Part shown: positions 45,816 through 53,992 of the stretch, piece by piece
Numbering within the stretch: the first letter of the stretch is position 1
Layout: each line of letters starts with the position of its first letter
Source: Bradyrhizobium icense
GTDB lineage: Bacteria > Pseudomonadota > Alphaproteobacteria > Rhizobiales > Xanthobacteraceae
Length of the DNA: 64,000 bases
Direction: 5' to 3'
NCBI RefSeq assembly: GCF_001693385.1
Contig: NZ_CP016428.1
Location: 6,510,001-6,574,000 of the forward strand
Notes under the pieces: model-generated
The model's input: only the letters and a program-made list of their open reading frames with translations
Database searches by the model: none
What the model was told of the DNA's origin: nothing
Program-made: the position numbers and the translations under genes

Positions 45816-45842
45816 CTGTCCCTCCCGTACCGGGAGGGACAG
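45816..45842 (+). terminator. Perfect 12-bp hairpin after the acyl-CoA ligase
   Basis: CTGTCCCTCCCG-TAC-CGGGAGGGACAG begins 9 bases after the stop. There is no U-tract, so termination strength is uncertain. Confidence 0.55.
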
Positions 45843-45991
45843 CCCAAACAAAGAGCCGGCGTGAATTTGATCGCGCGCTGGCGCAGACCAGATGTCCCGA
45901 TGGACGCGCTTTTTGTAACTTTCGATCTGTTTGCGTCGCTGCTTCGCGGAGCCATGAGCTCCCGCGATTATTATCGCCGAAGGGCTATTCG

Positions 45992-46064
45992 CACGAGCGT
46001 ACCTCTCGTTCCTCCTCCAAAGGCAACTCGCGCGAGCGTGCCTTTCGTTCCTCCAAAGGCAACG
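45992..46064. repeat. Two imperfect direct repeats of about 35 bases
   Basis: CGAGCGTACCTCTCGTTCCT and CGAGCGTGCCTTTCGTTCCT, each followed by (TCC)AAAGGCAAC, form two adjacent copies. Origin unknown; too few units for a CRISPR array. Confidence 0.6.
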
Positions 46065-46190
46065 CGTCCTGATTTGCCACACTGAGGGTGCTGGTGCGAC
46101 AGCCCTCAGCAAGCTGGCGGGTGGGAGATCTGGAATTTTCAGCAGCCTCGCCGCTGAAATTTCGCCAAGCCCACAGCCTATCTTTCGAAA

Positions 46191-46427
46191 TCAGACGCTG
46201 GGCTTTCCAGCGGCGGTTTGTTTGCGAGTGCGGGCGGTAATGGCGACCCCGGCATCACGCATGAACCTGACTGCCGAGAGCATCGAAGACGCTATGGCTG
46301 CGGCCCGCTGCCGCCGTGCGATCGCTGCATAAGCGCCAATATCGATGCGGCCATTGGGATGGCGCAGGACAGCATCACCGCTACCAAGCCACCCTGGACC
46401 GCCGCTCCAACTCGCTTCCGCTGACAT
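46191..46427 (-). CDS. Small RSP_7527-like protein
   Basis: 78 residues from ATG 46427, chosen because GGAGA lies 8 bases before it (an upstream ATG at 46442 has no such site). The core HPNGRIDIGAYAAIARRQRA with AAIASSML resembles the short alphaproteobacterial RSP_7527 type (GxIDxxAYxxxARxxRAxAI). Function unknown. It is divergent from a LysR gene. Confidence 0.55.
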   Translation of the reverse strand: MSAEASWSGGPGWLGSGDAVLRHPNGRIDIGAYAAIARRQRAAAIASSMLSAVRFMRDAGVAITARTRKQTAAGKPSV

Positions 46428-46461
46428 TTGACTGGTCTCCATTAGCCGACGGAGGCACTTT

Positions 46462-46485
46462 ATTATGTTCTATATATATGATAAT
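46462..46485. promoter_or_regulatory. AT-rich inverted repeat between the small gene and lysR
   Basis: ATTAT-N14-ATAAT with a TATATATA centre lies 36-59 bases before the LysR start, where autoregulatory LysR sites usually are. Motif-only evidence. Confidence 0.35.
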
Positions 46486-46520
46486 CACCTGCAGTTTCAT
46501 TTCATTCCTGAACTTAATTC

Positions 46521-47417
46521 ATGAATAGTGCCTCCGCCGAGATGAATGCTTTTGTTCGCGTGATCGAGCGCGGCAGCTTCGCTGCGGCGGCGGGCGACCT
46601 CGGGCTCACGCCTTCAGCGCTCTCCAAACTTGTGACCCGCATTGAGGACCGGCTGGGCGTTCGTCTGCTGACGCGCACCACGCGGCGTCTGGTCTTGACT
46701 GCTGAAGGCGAGCTTTTCGTCGCCCGAAGCCGGGAAATACTTGCGTCGATCGAGGCCGCGGAAGCCGAGGTAACAGCGGGAAGCCGTGCTCCGCGCGGTC
46801 TTTTGCGGATCAGCGTCGGAACGGCCTATGCCAAACAGATACTCGGTCCCGCGCTTCCGCTGTTCCTCGCCCGCTATCCCGAAATCACCGTCGAACTTCT
46901 TGTTTCGGACCGGCAAATCGATCTTGTCGCCGAGCAGGTGGACCTGGCCATCCGCTCCGGGCAGCTCGGCGACTCAACCCTCGTGGCGCGTAAGCTCACC
47001 GACGCCAGACGCCTGATCTGCGCCAGCCCGCTCTATCTGAAGAAACATGGTTCACCGCGCGTGCCCGCCGATCTGTTGCGGCACAATTGCCTGACGCTGA
47101 CCGGCTTTGCGCAGATCAATCAATGGCCGTTCCACACCGATGAAGGCATTAACCGGCTCGCCATCTCAGGCACATTCGCAAGCGACAATGCCGACCTGCT
47201 GCTCGACGCTACGGTAGCGGGGCTCGGCATCGCGAGATTGGCAGACTTTGTCGTCGCGCGCGCGTTGCAAGAAGGCGCGCTCGTTCGGCTGCTGGAGGAC
47301 ACCCATCTGAGCGAACCGTTTCCGATCCATGTCGTGACAGTGCCCGGCCGTCACCGCACGCCGCGCGTCAAGGCCTTCACCGACTTCATGATCTCGCAGT
47401 TGAACGATGCGCGGTGA
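46521..47417 (+). CDS. LysR family transcriptional regulator
   Basis: 298 residues. The winged helix-turn-helix reads MNAFVRVIERGSFAAAAGDL and TPSALSKLVTRIEDRLGVRL, and the effector domain begins RGLLRISVGTAYAKQILGPA, with YPEITVELLVSDRQIDLVAE typical of the group. Ligand and targets unknown; the divergent small gene is the nearest candidate. Intact. Confidence 0.93.
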   Translation: MNSASAEMNAFVRVIERGSFAAAAGDLGLTPSALSKLVTRIEDRLGVRLLTRTTRRLVLTAEGELFVARSREILASIEAAEAEVTAGSRAPRGLLRISVGTAYAKQILGPALPLFLARYPEITVELLVSDRQIDLVAEQVDLAIRSGQLGDSTLVARKLTDARRLICASPLYLKKHGSPRVPADLLRHNCLTLTGFAQINQWPFHTDEGINRLAISGTFASDNADLLLDATVAGLGIARLADFVVARALQEGALVRLLEDTHLSEPFPIHVVTVPGRHRTPRVKAFTDFMISQLNDAR

Positions 47418-47516
47418 CGATCCGCAGCACCGCCGCTTGCGCCAATATTCGTTAGAACTGGCCGCACGCCACGGCGGTGTGCAATCGACGGGCGCGTGCA
47501 CCGCGCCGCGTTCGGA

Positions 47517-48758
47517 TCAGCGCGAGAGCGCCAGCGCGTCGAGCTGTCGCTGCGCGTCGGGTTCACCCCATTCCTTTGCCCGCTGGTACCACATGCGGGC
47601 CTGCGCGACGTCCGCCAGCGGGCCATCGGCGCCCATCTGCCTGAGCCGCGCCGGATCGTAGGTCGTGCCGACAAGCAGCGCCGCGCGCGCATCCCGCGCC
47701 TCGGCTCCGCGCATCAGCAACAGCCGCGCCGACTGGACATCGCCAGCGGCGAGCAGGTCCTGTCCGCGTTTGATCAGGGCAGCGATTTCCTTCGGATCGA
47801 GGCTGCGCACGACTTCCGCCTGCCGCGGCGCGGCTGGCATCGGCGACGGCACGGCGGCTGCCATGGCGACCGGCGGCGGCGGTGCGGCGACCGGGGGTGC
47901 AGCAACCGGGGCTGCAGCAACCGGGGCGGGCGCGGCAACCGGTGGCGCAGCGACGGGGGCCTTTGGCACAGGCGCCCAGGTCAGCCGCGTGGAGGTGCCG
48001 GTGAGCGCCACGCCATTACCGTCACGCAGCTCCGCCGTCACCAGCATCTGGCCGGTGAATCCGTCCGGCGGAATGACCGAAACACCCGAAATCTCCGTCG
48101 CCGACACGCGCCATTCGCTCGGACCGACACGCTTGCCGGATGTGAGCCGTGCGCCGGCAGCAAGTCCATTGATGGATACGTAGGCGTCGGGCGGCGGAGA
48201 GCCGACGTGGATCCCGAGCGGCACGGGATCGTTGGCGAACCCGCTGCCGTCCTGTACGGCCAAGGTCGCCGTACGCCTCGCTGGCTGCGGCTGCGGCGCT
48301 GGAAGCACCGACGATTTCACCGACTGCCAGGCGGCCGAAAGCGACGCATTATCCTGGTTGGCCGGGCGCTGCGACGATGGAATGGCCATGACGAGAAGCA
48401 TCGCGATGCTCGCCGCAATCGCCACGGCGATCGAGAACCGGATGACCTGCTGGAACAGCGCGCGGCGTCCCGACAGGTCGCGAAGCACGGATGGCGCTTC
48501 GACCGGTGCGGTCTCCCTCGCCTCCTGCATGGCCTGGGCCACGGCTTTGGTGAACATTTCGGAATCCTGGCGGCGTGCGGGCTTGCTGAAGGGCTGCAAG
48601 GGCGGTCCTTCCGTCGGCATTCGCGGACGCCAGCCATCGTCGTTCTGCATCAGCATCGTGCCCGGTTGATCGCTGCTCGTCCGTTCCCTCAGCTCACGCG
48701 GCGCATAATATGCCGGATCGTTCGGGCCGACATATCCTTCGTGCTTTGCATCACTCAT
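47517..48758 (-). CDS. Membrane protein with a C-terminal Sel1-like repeat
   Basis: 413 residues from ATG 48758. A charged cytoplasmic part of about 105 residues precedes one membrane helix (VIRFSIAVAIAASIAMLLVM). A periplasmic beta-rich region follows (DGSGFANDPVPLGIHVGSPP), then an Ala/Pro-rich linker with repeated PVAAPP units, then a helical end, AARALLVGTTYD-like text followed by ADVAQARMWYQRAKEWGEPD, resembling a Sel1/TPR unit. No enzyme motif. Possibly a scaffold at the envelope. Confidence 0.78.
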   Translation of the reverse strand: MSDAKHEGYVGPNDPAYYAPRELRERTSSDQPGTMLMQNDDGWRPRMPTEGPPLQPFSKPARRQDSEMFTKAVAQAMQEARETAPVEAPSVLRDLSGRRALFQQVIRFSIAVAIAASIAMLLVMAIPSSQRPANQDNASLSAAWQSVKSSVLPAPQPQPARRTATLAVQDGSGFANDPVPLGIHVGSPPPDAYVSINGLAAGARLTSGKRVGPSEWRVSATEISGVSVIPPDGFTGQMLVTAELRDGNGVALTGTSTRLTWAPVPKAPVAAPPVAAPAPVAAAPVAAPPVAAPPPPVAMAAAVPSPMPAAPRQAEVVRSLDPKEIAALIKRGQDLLAAGDVQSARLLLMRGAEARDARAALLVGTTYDPARLRQMGADGPLADVAQARMWYQRAKEWGEPDAQRQLDALALSR

Positions 48759-49212
48759 ACTGAACACTCGCCCTCATGGGGCCTTCCGCCAGCCCCGCGG
48801 ACGTATGCCGATTGCGCCCTATGCGATCCTAGAACTCCGGCGGCGCAACCGCAATTTTTTTGCGACTCCGCCCGGCAACAAGGACCGGGAGTTGAGATCA
48901 TCCTGCAGCGCTTCCGGCTGACGCCCGCCGTTTCCCCTTTGGCTGACGTTCGCCGGTGTCCCGTGCAGGACAGTCCCGTGTTGCGGCAAATACGACAACC
49001 CAGCGGCGAGAGGTAGTCGAAAGTTGGACCAACTTCAATCTACAACTAATAATCAATTTACAGCGATGGTTAACCCGTCAGGTTGCTGCGCGGCGCGTCG
49101 CCCGATTAGCATAGCCTGCAAACTTGAAATTTGCGCCACGCCGTGGTCTCAAGCTTGCGAGTTTGCAGCCGGCCCGCCGGCCAGACAGATTTCAAAACCG
49201 GCAGATTCACCG
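48759..49212. other. Intergenic region upstream of the DUF1499 gene
   Basis: About 450 bases between divergent genes. CTGCAAACT near 49113 and AGTTTGCAG near 49160 form a 9-bp inverted repeat of unknown role. The DUF1499 frame is open upstream through here, but that part is not protein-like. Confidence 0.45.
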
Positions 49213-50064
49213 ATGGCCCGAAGGTTTTCCGCTCCCTACCAGTCGGAGCCCGTGTCCAGCCTCGCCACCTGGTCGCGCAACCTCGCCATCTTTGCCATGG
49301 TCGCGGTGGTGGTGTCGATCATCATCGTCCGCTTCGGCTTTCTGGAGGTAAAACCTGCGCTGGCGACGTTCTTCGGCGCGCTGGGTTTGGCCGTGCTGTC
49401 CATTCTCGTCGGCCTCGCCGCCTTTGCCGCGATCTGGCAGAACGGGTCGCGCGGCATGGGGCGGATCCTGCTGGCGTTCCTGATCAACGCCCTCCTGCTC
49501 GCCTACCCGGCCTACCTCGCCCTGCAATACCGCAAGCTGCCGCCGATCCACGACATCACCACCGATCCGATCGATCCGCCGCGCTTCGAGGCGCTGGCCC
49601 GGCTGCGCAGCGGCGAAGGCGCGAACTCCGCTGTCTATGCCGGGCTCTATTCGGCCGAACGGCAGCGGATCGCCTACCCCGATATCCAGACCGTGGAGCT
49701 CGAAGTCCCGCCGCAGCGGGCCTATGAGGTGACGCTCGCGCTGGTCGCCAAGCGCAAATGGCTCGTGATCGACGAACGGCCGCCGCAGCCGCCGCGCCGC
49801 ATCGGCCGCATCGAGGCGGTGGCGCGGACGCCGATCATGGGCTTCCGCGAGGACATCTCGATCCGCATCACGCCCGACGCCGAGGAATCGCGGGTCGATA
49901 TCCGCTCCTCCTCGCGCTATTTCGAAAGCGACCTCGGCAGCAACGCCGCCCGCGTCAGCAAGCTGATCGAGGACATCAACTCAGCCGTCGACAACGCCAA
50001 GCCGGCGGCGCCGAAGAAGCCGCAGGCCCCGGCGAAAGCCCAGGCGAAGAATGTGAAAAAATGA
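49213..50064 (+). CDS. DUF1499 membrane protein
   Basis: 283 residues from ATG 49213. Three membrane helices at about 21-42, 50-72 and 80-98. The DUF1499 part spans about 105-255, with ITTDPIDPPRFEALARLR and TPIMGFREDISIRITPDAEE then VDIRSSSRYFESDLGSNAAR, the family signature. The C-terminus is a Lys/Ala/Pro repeat. Function unknown. The stop is followed by a REP-like element. Confidence 0.87.
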   Translation: MARRFSAPYQSEPVSSLATWSRNLAIFAMVAVVVSIIIVRFGFLEVKPALATFFGALGLAVLSILVGLAAFAAIWQNGSRGMGRILLAFLINALLLAYPAYLALQYRKLPPIHDITTDPIDPPRFEALARLRSGEGANSAVYAGLYSAERQRIAYPDIQTVELEVPPQRAYEVTLALVAKRKWLVIDERPPQPPRRIGRIEAVARTPIMGFREDISIRITPDAEESRVDIRSSSRYFESDLGSNAARVSKLIEDINSAVDNAKPAAPKKPQAPAKAQAKNVKK

Positions 50065-50074
50065 CGCGTCAGCG

Positions 50075-50193
50075 TCATCCCGGGGCGCGCGAAGCGCGAA
50101 CCTCAGGTGCGCAATTGTGCACCGGGGGATCTCGAGATTCTCAGGTGCGCAATTGCGCACCGTAGTTCGACACTTCGTGTCGCCCCGGAATGA
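50075..50193. repeat. REP-like palindrome, TCATTCCGGGG family, copy with GGTGCGCAATTG units
   Basis: It starts TCATCCCGGGGCGCGCGAAG and ends GTCGCCCCGGAATGA, with CAGGTGCGCAATTGTGCACC and CAGGTGCGCAATTGCGCACC inside. This is a tail-to-tail intergenic position. Confidence 0.85.
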
Positions 50194-50202
50194 CGTGCTA
50201 GA

Positions 50203-51120
50203 TCATGCCAACCGATACGTCCCGCCGATCACCGGATCACCATCCGTCGCAACGATCCCGCGGGCGACCAGGTCCTCCAGATGCGCCAGCACGGAATAGC
50301 CGGCCGCATTCGTCAGCCGCGGGTCGATGCCTATATAGATCGCACGGACCATGGTCGGAATGTCGGCCTCGCCCTTGGCAAGGCGGTGCAGGATCGAGGC
50401 TTCACGGGCCTGGCGGTGGCGGGTCAGGAAGCGGACGTAACGCGGTCCTTGCGGAATTTCCGGCCCATGGCCCGAGAAATACAGGTCCTCCTCACGAGCC
50501 TCCAGCCGCGCCAGCGAGGCCATGTAGTCGATCATCGATCCGTCCGGCGGCGCCACGATCGAAGTCGACCAGCCCATCACATGGTCGCCGACGAAATTGA
50601 TCTTCCGCTCCGGCCACGCGAATGCGAGATGATTGGCGGTGTGGCCGGGGGTTGCGACTGCCTCCAGCGCCCAGCCCTGCCCTTCGATGACATCGCCGCT
50701 CTTGACCTCGATGTCGGGCCTGAAATCGCGGTCGGCACCGGATTCCGGATTGTGCTTTTCGCTCTCAAAGCGCGGCCGCGAGGCGCGGTGCGGCCCCTCG
50801 GCATAGACGGGCGCGCCGGTGGCCGCCCTGATCCGTGCGGTGTTCGGCGAGTGGTCGCGGTGAGTATGGGTGACGAGAATATGCGTCACCGTCTCGCCGC
50901 GTACGGCGTCGAGCAGCGCCTTGGCATGCGCTTCATCATCGGGCCCGGGATCGATGATCGCGACCTTGCCCTTGCCGACGATGTAGCTGACCGTGCCGGT
51001 GAAGGTGAACGGGCTGGGATTATTGCAGAGCACGCGCCGTACGCCGGGCCGTGGCTCATCGACGACGCCGGGCTGAAGCGGGAAATCGCGGTTGAACGGA
51101 ATGTCGTCGTTGTCGGCCAT
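50203..51120 (-). CDS. MBL-fold metallo-hydrolase (LACTB2/glyoxalase-II-like)
   Basis: 305 residues. The zinc motif is VTHTHRDHSPNTARI, with HxHxDH, followed by ATPGHTANHLAFAWPE and NFVGDHVMGWSTSI, which supply further ligands. A C-terminal winged-helix-like tail (ILHRLAKGEADIPTMVRAIY and SVLAHLEDLVARGIV) is typical of the LACTB2-like group, whose members act on RNA or thioesters. Substrate not readable. Confidence 0.9.
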   Translation of the reverse strand: MADNDDIPFNRDFPLQPGVVDEPRPGVRRVLCNNPSPFTFTGTVSYIVGKGKVAIIDPGPDDEAHAKALLDAVRGETVTHILVTHTHRDHSPNTARIRAATGAPVYAEGPHRASRPRFESEKHNPESGADRDFRPDIEVKSGDVIEGQGWALEAVATPGHTANHLAFAWPERKINFVGDHVMGWSTSIVAPPDGSMIDYMASLARLEAREEDLYFSGHGPEIPQGPRYVRFLTRHRQAREASILHRLAKGEADIPTMVRAIYIGIDPRLTNAAGYSVLAHLEDLVARGIVATDGDPVIGGTYRLA

Positions 51121-51140
51121 CTGGAATTTTCACTCCGACG

Positions 51141-51239
51141 TCATTCCGGGGCAGCCCGACAGGGCTGAACCCGGAATCTCGAGATTCTCAGGTGCGCAAT
51201 TGCGCACCATAGTTCGCGCTTGCGCGCGCCCCGGAATGA
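51141..51239. repeat. REP-like palindrome, second copy
   Basis: Starts TCATTCCGGGGCAGCCCGAC and ends CGCGCCCCGGAATGA. It shares TCGAGATTCTCAGGTGCGCA with the copy at 50.1 kb. Confidence 0.85.
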
Positions 51240-51251
51240 CGGTGCGAGGAT

Positions 51252-52466
51252 TTACGAAAACGCCTGTATCCCCGTGATCGCCCGGCCCAGGATCAGGGCA
51301 TGGACGTCGTGGGTGCCTTCATAGGTGTTCACGGTTTCCAGGTTCGCGGTATGGCGCATCACGTGGTACTCGATCTGGATGCCGTTGCCGCCATGCATGT
51401 CACGGGAGACGCGGGCGATGTCGAGGGCCTTGCCGCAATTGTTGCGCTTGACGATCGAGATCATTTCCGGCGCCATCTTGCCTTCGTCCATCAGGCGGCC
51501 GACGCGCAACGAGGCCTGAAGGCCGAGCGCGATTTCGGTTTCCATGTCGGCGAGCTTCTTCTGCACGAGTTGCGTTGCCGCTAACGGCCGGTTGAACTGC
51601 TTGCGGTCGAGTGTGTATTGCCGCGCGCGGTGCATGCAGTCTTCCGCTGCACCCATCGCTCCCCAGGAGATGCCGTAGCGGGCGCGGTTGAGGCAGCCGA
51701 ACGGTCCCTTCAGGCCTGATACGTTGGGCAGCAGCGCGCTCTCCGGCACCACCACGCCGTCCATCACGATCTCGCCGGTGATCGAGGCGCGCAAGGACAG
51801 CTTGCCGCCGACCTTCGGCGCCGACAGGCCTTTCATGCCCTTCTCGAGAATGAAGCCGCGGATCTGGTTGTCATGCGCGGCCGACTTGGCCCAGACGACG
51901 AACACGTCGGCAATCGGGGCATTGGAGATCCACATCTTGCTACCGCTGATACGATAGCCGTCGGACACCTTCTCGGCACGTGTCTTCATGCCACCGGGAT
52001 CGGAGCCGGCATCCGGCTCGGTCAGGCCGAAGCAGCCGACCCACTCGCCGGTGGCCAGCTTCGGCAGGTATTTCTTGCGCTGGTTCTCGTCGCCATAGGC
52101 GTAGATCGGGTACATCACCAGCGACGACTGCACCGAGTTCATCGAGCGATAGCCGGAATCGACGCGCTCGATCTCGCGCGCCACCAGGCCATAGGCGACG
52201 TAGCTCGCGTTCGCGCAGCCATATTCTTCGGGCAGCGTGACGCCGATCAGGCCGAGTTCTCCCATCTCGTTGAATATCTCGCGGTCGGTCTTCTCTTCCA
52301 GATACGCGTTGATGACGCGCGGCAAGAGCTTGTCCTGCGCGTAGGCACGCGCGGTGTCGCGGATCATGCGCTCATCTTCGGTGAGCTGGTCGTCGAGCAG
52401 GAACGGATCGTCCCACTGAAAGGAAGCCGCCGCCGGCTTGTCCTTGGCTTGAGGGCGCACGCTCAT
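51252..52466 (-). CDS. gcdH: Glutaryl-CoA dehydrogenase-like acyl-CoA dehydrogenase
   Basis: 404 residues. FAD enzyme expected to oxidise and decarboxylate glutaryl-CoA to crotonyl-CoA in lysine, tryptophan or aromatic breakdown. Blocks seen: [60 protein letters not shown] and the catalytic region [20 protein letters not shown] with Glu in YEGT. These match GcdH better than other family members. Intact. Confidence 0.9.
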   Translation of the reverse strand: MSVRPQAKDKPAAASFQWDDPFLLDDQLTEDERMIRDTARAYAQDKLLPRVINAYLEEKTDREIFNEMGELGLIGVTLPEEYGCANASYVAYGLVAREIERVDSGYRSMNSVQSSLVMYPIYAYGDENQRKKYLPKLATGEWVGCFGLTEPDAGSDPGGMKTRAEKVSDGYRISGSKMWISNAPIADVFVVWAKSAAHDNQIRGFILEKGMKGLSAPKVGGKLSLRASITGEIVMDGVVVPESALLPNVSGLKGPFGCLNRARYGISWGAMGAAEDCMHRARQYTLDRKQFNRPLAATQLVQKKLADMETEIALGLQASLRVGRLMDEGKMAPEMISIVKRNNCGKALDIARVSRDMHGGNGIQIEYHVMRHTANLETVNTYEGTHDVHALILGRAITGIQAFS

Positions 52467-52553
52467 GAAAATCCCTTTCGCATCACTGTCCCGTTGGAAA
52501 TTGCCGCCAAATTAATGCGCTATCGGCAGAAGCGCAAATGGATTGGGCGATCG

Positions 52554-52655
52554 TCATTCCGGGATGGTGCGCAAGCACCAGACCCGGATTATCGAGATTC
52601 TCAGGGGCGCAAGGGGCGCCCCATGGTTCGATGCTACGCATCGAACCCGGAATGA
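52554..52655. repeat. REP-like palindrome, third copy
   Basis: Starts TCATTCCGGGATGGTGCGCA and ends ATCGAACCCGGAATGA, with ATCGAGATTCTCAGGGGCGC inside. Related to, but more diverged than, the 50.1 and 51.2 kb copies. Confidence 0.8.
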
Positions 52656-52658
52656 CGA

Positions 52659-53738
52659 CTACTGTCCCTCCAACTTCTCGTTGGAAACAATTTCGATGCC
52701 GAACCCGGATAATCCCTTGTAGTCGTGCACGGAGGACGTGAGATTGACGATCGAAGTGATGCCGAGATCGCGCAGGATCTGGGCGCCGACGCCGACTTCA
52801 CGCCATTGCCGGTGCCTATCGGCCTCCGCCGTTTTCTGTTCGCCAACCGGTTCGACGGGAACCCCGGCCGCGCCGTCGCGCAGGTACACCAGCACGCCGC
52901 GACCGGCCTTCTTGAAATGATCCAGTACGATTTGCATCCGCGCCTGGCCCGTGAAGAGATCTTTGACGATGTTGGGCTTGTGCAAGCGCGTCAGCACGTT
53001 CTTGCCGTCGCCGACGCCGTTATAGACGAAGGCAGCATGCGCGATCTCGTCGAAGGGCGAGCGATAGGCATAGCCCTGGAGCGGTCCGATCGGGCTGTCG
53101 GTCGTAAACGTCGCGACCCGCTCGATCAGCTTTTCGCGCGCCTGACGGTAGGCGATCATGTCAGCTATCGTGACGTGCTTGAGCTTGTGGGCGGCGGCGA
53201 ATTTCGCGACCTGCTCGCCCTTCATCACGGTGCCGTCGTCGTTCATCAACTCGGAGATGACGCCGACCGGAGGCAGGCCGGAAAGCTTGCAGAGATCGAC
53301 CGCCGCTTCGGTATGGCCGGAGCGCAAGAGCACGCCGCCGTCGCGTGCGATCAGCGGAAAGATGTGGCCTGGCCGGGCAAAGTCGTTGGCGCCGGCGTTG
53401 GGATTGGCGAGCGCGCGGCAGCAGGAGGCGCGCTCCTCCGCCGAAATGCCGGTGCCGCCATCGGGCTTGTAGTCGATCGAGACGGTAAAGGCGGTGGTGT
53501 GATTGGACTCGTTATGCGCCACCATCGGATCGAGCCGCAGCCGGCGCGCGTCGTCCGTAGTGATCGGTGCGCAAACGATGCCGGAGGTATGGCGGATGAT
53601 GAATGCCATTTTCTCCGCGGTGCAGAGGGAAGCTGCAACGATCAGATCACCCTCGCCCTCACGGTCGTCGTCGTCGGTGACGACGACGAGCTCGCCCATG
53701 GCAAAGGCTTGCAGAACTTCCTGGATCGTATCGGCCAT
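52659..53738 (-). CDS. ribB: 3,4-dihydroxy-2-butanone-4-phosphate synthase with a degenerate GTP-cyclohydrolase-II domain
   Basis: 359 residues. The N-terminal RibB domain (1-200) has LVVVTDDDDREGEGDLIVAA, TAFTVSIDYKPDGGTGISAE, PGHIFPLIARDGGVLLRSGH and TEAAVDLCKLSGLPPVGVIS, all needed to make the four-carbon riboflavin precursor. The C-terminal half is RibA-like in fold (ARMQIVLDHFKKAGRGVLVY; VGVGAQILRDLGITSIVNLT), but the zinc Cys cluster (GxxxxxxCxCGxQ) is absent. It should therefore supply RibB activity only, with true RibA encoded elsewhere. Confidence 0.92.
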   Translation of the reverse strand: MADTIQEVLQAFAMGELVVVTDDDDREGEGDLIVAASLCTAEKMAFIIRHTSGIVCAPITTDDARRLRLDPMVAHNESNHTTAFTVSIDYKPDGGTGISAEERASCCRALANPNAGANDFARPGHIFPLIARDGGVLLRSGHTEAAVDLCKLSGLPPVGVISELMNDDGTVMKGEQVAKFAAAHKLKHVTIADMIAYRQAREKLIERVATFTTDSPIGPLQGYAYRSPFDEIAHAAFVYNGVGDGKNVLTRLHKPNIVKDLFTGQARMQIVLDHFKKAGRGVLVYLRDGAAGVPVEPVGEQKTAEADRHRQWREVGVGAQILRDLGITSIVNLTSSVHDYKGLSGFGIEIVSNEKLEGQ

Positions 53739-53992
53739 TTTCCAAAAATCTCGTCAAATTTCGCGGGGTGCTGCAAGTGCATTAGCCGGACTCCATGGCC
53801 GGCGCCAGCGTCAATACGCAGGGCGGAACGCTGGAGAGGCATGGCGGGCCCGAATGAAAAACACTGGCGATGATCGCCCGGCCGCATCGAGCGGTTTCGC
53901 CTGGCGAAAGCACTTGCGAGATTATAGCCCCTCTCACGCAGCCGGCGAATGCCCGTTGGGTAAATCGCCGGCCCGAGACGCCATCTTTCCTG

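Larger units (their letters stand above)
45808..46190. other. Intergenic region with hairpin and direct repeats
   Basis: About 380 bases. The hairpin at 45816-45842 and the direct repeats at 45992-46064 are the only structures seen. A 110-residue minus ORF across it reads as Arg-rich repeat translation and is not called. Confidence 0.5.

Noticed and set aside
45992..46064. CRISPR array
   Set aside because: Only two unequal copies without spacers and no cas genes in the window.
53739..53992. Possible FMN riboswitch upstream of ribB
   Set aside because: The conserved AGGGCGGGGYG...CCGAC-type core is not present; only a TATAAT-like -10 (minus strand, 53921-53926) without a good -35 was found.
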